A stretch of DNA of 17,748 bases from an uncultured Clostridia bacterium (GTDB lineage Bacteria; Bacillota; Clostridia; Christensenellales; Aristaeellaceae), in assembly GCA_945877525.1 (NCBI GenBank), contig CAMDVP010000031.1:1-17748 (forward strand), in the 5' to 3' direction. The position numbers were made by a program, and so were the translations under genes. How positions within the stretch are numbered: the stretch's first letter is position 1; every line of letters starts with the position of its first letter. The notes beneath the pieces are model-generated. The model ran no database searches. It was given only the letters and a program-made list of their open reading frames with translations, and was not told the origin of the DNA. Positions 16,143 to 17,748 of the stretch are shown piece after piece.

Positions 16143-16155
16143 TTAACTTTACTAA
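16143..16155 (-). promoter_or_regulatory. Probable ROK operator at the transport operon
   Basis: TTAACTTTACTAA on the plus strand matches the operator at the ROK gene (TTAACTAAGTTAA) at 9 of 13 positions. With the flanking bases the two share TC(T/G)TTCTTAACT at 11 of 12. It lies just downstream of the proposed -10 box, about +7 to +19, a position suited to blocking transcription. Confidence 0.5.
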
Positions 16156-16168
16156 CTAAATGGCTATT

Positions 16169-16196
16169 ACTATACCTTGCGCACTGATGCTTTCAG
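16169..16196 (-). promoter_or_regulatory. Probable promoter of the transport operon
   Basis: On the minus strand CTGAAA (16191-16196), 16 bases of spacer, and TATAGT (16169-16174) form a moderate sigma-70-type promoter, starting immediately after the ROK stop codon. It would give a leader of about 150 bases before the binding-protein start. No riboswitch or terminator was recognised in that leader. Confidence 0.5.
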
Positions 16197-16205
16197 ACGC
16201 GTCCC

Positions 16206-17435
16206 CTATTCTCCGTCCAGGAGTTTTTTGGGGTTGTATCCCTTGGTCATCAGCAAATCAAAAATCATTGCAGAAGCGCCGATGGCCGTGGCGTCCGCCC
16301 CAAATTCCGAAAGGACAATCCGCGTATTTCTTCCCGAATAGTTCATGCGGTACTTCCGCCAGGCTTCCTTCAGCGGCTTCAGCAGAAAGTCCCCCGACAA
16401 CGACAGGCCGCCTTCAATCACCACATAATCAGGATCCATAATATTGGTCAGGTTGGCAATTCCCATGCCAATATAATCAATCGCATTGCTCACAATATCG
16501 CAGGCCAGGCTGTCGCCTTGCTTCGCCGCCTCAAAGATGTGCTTGGCCTCCAGCTTTTCCAGCTTGCCCGAAACCATTTCCGTCAGCATCGTCTGCTCAT
16601 TGTTCCGGATACGGTTAATCGCATCGCGCGTCATGGCCAGGGCAGATCCCAGCGTTTCCAGGCAGCCGCGATTCCCGCAAAAACACCTGGGGCCCAGCGG
16701 ATTCAGAATGGTGTGTCCGATCTCTCCGGCAAAGCCGCTGCTGCCGCTATATACGCTGCCGTTGATAAACAGGCCCGCACCAATGCCATAGCCAAGGTTG
16801 ACCGTCACGAAATTCTCCGAATTTCTGCACAGGCCGTACTTCTTTTCCCCAAAGACCAGCGCCCGGTGGATACTATCCACCATGAGGGGCAGGTCAAAGC
16901 GTTCCGCCAGATAATCATAAAGTCTGAGATCCTTACGATGCAGCACTGGAGAAAAAACCACCATGCTGTCGGAGGAACGAATCAGGCCCGGCATGCCCAC
17001 GCCAATACCCAATATCTGCGGACGGGCCACCCCGCTGTTGGTCAGCACATCATGGATCACGTCCGCCACGTGGGCCAGAAATTCCTCGTCGGAATAGGAT
17101 GAGTCATTCGGAATCTGATAACGGTAAGCGATATTTCCAGCGCAGTCTGCCATGATGCCCAGGATCTTTGTGGCGCCAATATCAATGCCCACGCAAAAAT
17201 AGGCATCCGGTACAAATTCCAGCAGCATGGGCGGTTTTCCGCCATTGGACTGCCGCTTCCCCGTTTCACACACAAGTCCCATCCCGATAAAGCTGTCCAC
17301 AATCTTCATGACCGTAGGCACGCTAAGCCCCGTCATATGGGCAATATCTGTGCGGCTGATGCTTCCGTTACAGCGGATCACATTGAGAACTTCCTGCCGG
17401 TTAAGCTCATTGATAACCGTTTTGTCCACGCGCAT
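16206..17435 (-). CDS. ROK family transcriptional repressor (NagC/XylR type)
   Basis: A 409-residue protein with an N-terminal winged helix (about residues 12-60; recognition region SRTDIAHMTGLSVPTVMKIVD) fused to a ROK sugar-binding domain. The phosphate-loop motif DIGATK (85-90), the GYGIGAGLFINGSVYSG segment, the GEIGH motif (H241) and the zinc knuckle CFCGNRGCLE (C251, C253, C258) are intact. The catalytic Asp region of ROK kinases (typically ENDxN) reads DSIHR at 187-191, so Ile189 replaces the catalytic Asp. This fits a sensor without kinase activity. The ATG at 17435 is preceded by AGGAG nine bases upstream, and a strong promoter lies further upstream. It probably represses itself and the transport operon until the imported sugar binds. 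Confidence 0.94.
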   Translation of the reverse strand: MRVDKTVINELNRQEVLNVIRCNGSISRTDIAHMTGLSVPTVMKIVDSFIGMGLVCETGKRQSNGGKPPMLLEFVPDAYFCVGIDIGATKILGIMADCAGNIAYRYQIPNDSSYSDEEFLAHVADVIHDVLTNSGVARPQILGIGVGMPGLIRSSDSMVVFSPVLHRKDLRLYDYLAERFDLPLMVDSIHRALVFGEKKYGLCRNSENFVTVNLGYGIGAGLFINGSVYSGSSGFAGEIGHTILNPLGPRCFCGNRGCLETLGSALAMTRDAINRIRNNEQTMLTEMVSGKLEKLEAKHIFEAAKQGDSLACDIVSNAIDYIGMGIANLTNIMDPDYVVIEGGLSLSGDFLLKPLKEAWRKYRMNYSGRNTRIVLSEFGADATAIGASAMIFDLLMTKGYNPKKLLDGE

Positions 17436-17480
17436 AAAGCAATTCTCCTGCCATCTTACCGCACAAGTTACTTATCGTTC

Positions 17481-17493
17481 TTAACTAAGTTAA
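17481..17493. promoter_or_regulatory. ROK operator at its own promoter
   Basis: TTAACTAAGTTAA is a perfect dyad of two six-base arms (TTAACT/AGTTAA) around one central base. It overlaps the last base of the -10 box and the expected transcription start. ROK repressors bind AT-rich TTA...TAA dyads, so this is a good candidate autoregulatory site. A related site lies at 16143-16155. Confidence 0.6.
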
Positions 17494-17521
17494 TTGTATC
17501 ATGATGATAAACGTCTGTCAA
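17493..17521 (-). promoter_or_regulatory. Sigma-70-type promoter of the ROK regulator gene
   Basis: On the minus strand a perfect -35 box TTGACA (17516-17521) is separated by exactly 17 bases from TACAAT (17493-17498), a near-consensus -10. Transcription would start near 17486, inside the palindromic operator, leaving a leader of about 50 bases that contains the AGGAG ribosome binding site. Confidence 0.85.
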
Positions 17522-17678
17522 CCCTTTTGTCGCTTTTTTTCATCATCATGATTGGAATATTCCCCTGGGCGGAATCAAATTCGTGGGGTTCCAAAAGGGC
17601 AGCGCCCGCCTCCACCATTCGCAGGTTCGCGGCATGCCTGTTGCGTACCGTGACTCCTGCAAGGGAGGCTTTCTGCAT
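17522..17678. other. Gene-free intergenic region upstream of the ROK promoter
   Basis: No open frame here has a ribosome binding site or a recognisable product. Visible are a T tract on the plus strand (17534-17540) without a preceding hairpin and a weak GGGC/GCCC stem (17597-17607). It lies between the ROK promoter and repeat copy 2 and resembles the other gene-free gap in being rich in short repeats. Confidence 0.4.
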
Positions 17679-17748
17679 TGCGGGGTAAAAGCGACCCCAA
17701 CATGTACTTTTCGACTGGGCGAAAAGTACCAAAAGCCCACCGGGGCGG
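17679..17748 (+). repeat. Dispersed intergenic repeat, copy 2 (cut by window end)
   Basis: Positions 17686-17748 match 7018-7080 at 61 of 63 bases in the same orientation, and similarity continues left to 17679. The hairpin GTACTTTTCG (17704-17713) / CGAAAAGTAC (17720-17729) with loop ACTGGG is fully preserved. The loop change T to A leaves the stem intact. The match is still running at the last base of the window, so the element probably continues and may include the CCGGGGCGGCCA stem seen beside copy 1. Confidence 0.85.

Noticed and set aside
17593..17607. GGGC/GCCC stem followed by TTTT on the minus strand as a terminator
   Set aside because: The stem has only four base pairs and a three-base loop, too weak to call.
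17499..17732. Minus-strand open frame of 77 residues upstream of the ROK gene
   Set aside because: It begins in repeat copy 2, has no ribosome binding site, and runs over the ROK promoter region.
7011..17748. The two repeats as CRISPR repeats or phage attachment sites
   Set aside because: There are only two copies 10.7 kb apart with no spacer array, and no integrase, phage or cas gene lies between them.

Overview
The window looks like a chromosomal segment from a moderately GC-rich member of the Firmicutes, most likely a gut-type clostridium. The support is strong AGGAGG-type ribosome binding sites before almost every gene, a ybaB-recR pair, a Gld-type ABC-2 exporter operon of the kind seen in Clostridia, a CUT1 sugar importer without its own ATPase, and a ROK repressor. 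No species-level marker is present, so the organism call is inference.

Layout. (1) Positions 1-2058, plus strand: the 3' end of ybaB/ebfC, then recR, a strong intrinsic terminator, and rmuC with a second terminator over its stop codon. This is a DNA repair and nucleoid block. (2) Positions 2076-6742, minus strand: a compact four-gene operon read as ATPase, ABC-2 permease, GldG-like protein, DUF4340 protein, from an extended -10 promoter at about 6801-6809. (3) Positions 6743-7523: a gene-free, hairpin-rich gap of about 780 bp. It holds the exporter promoter, copy 1 of a dispersed repeat, a 12-bp stem-loop, and two tandem terminators for the operon on its right. (4) Positions 7524-17435, minus strand: a carbohydrate-use module read as ROK regulator, solute-binding protein, two permeases, cupin protein, GH38 family glycosidase, iron-type alcohol dehydrogenase, zinc-type polyol/alcohol dehydrogenase. 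(5) Positions 17436-17748: the ROK promoter and operator, then a gene-free stretch ending inside copy 2 of the dispersed repeat.

How the module would work (inference): the binding protein and two permeases import a mannoside-like or related glycoside using an ATPase encoded elsewhere. The GH38 protein cleaves it in the cytoplasm. The cupin protein and two dehydrogenases process the sugar, polyol or aglycone. The ROK protein senses the substrate and represses both itself and the transport operon through a shared TTAACT-type operator. No sugar kinase, aldolase or phosphorylase is present.

The most notable points are the two near-identical 63-bp direct repeats bracketing the whole sugar module, a GH38 enzyme without the usual N-terminal HxHxD zinc motif, the matching operators at the two module promoters, and a 14-bp hairpin between the binding-protein gene and the first permease gene that would hide the permease ribosome binding site.
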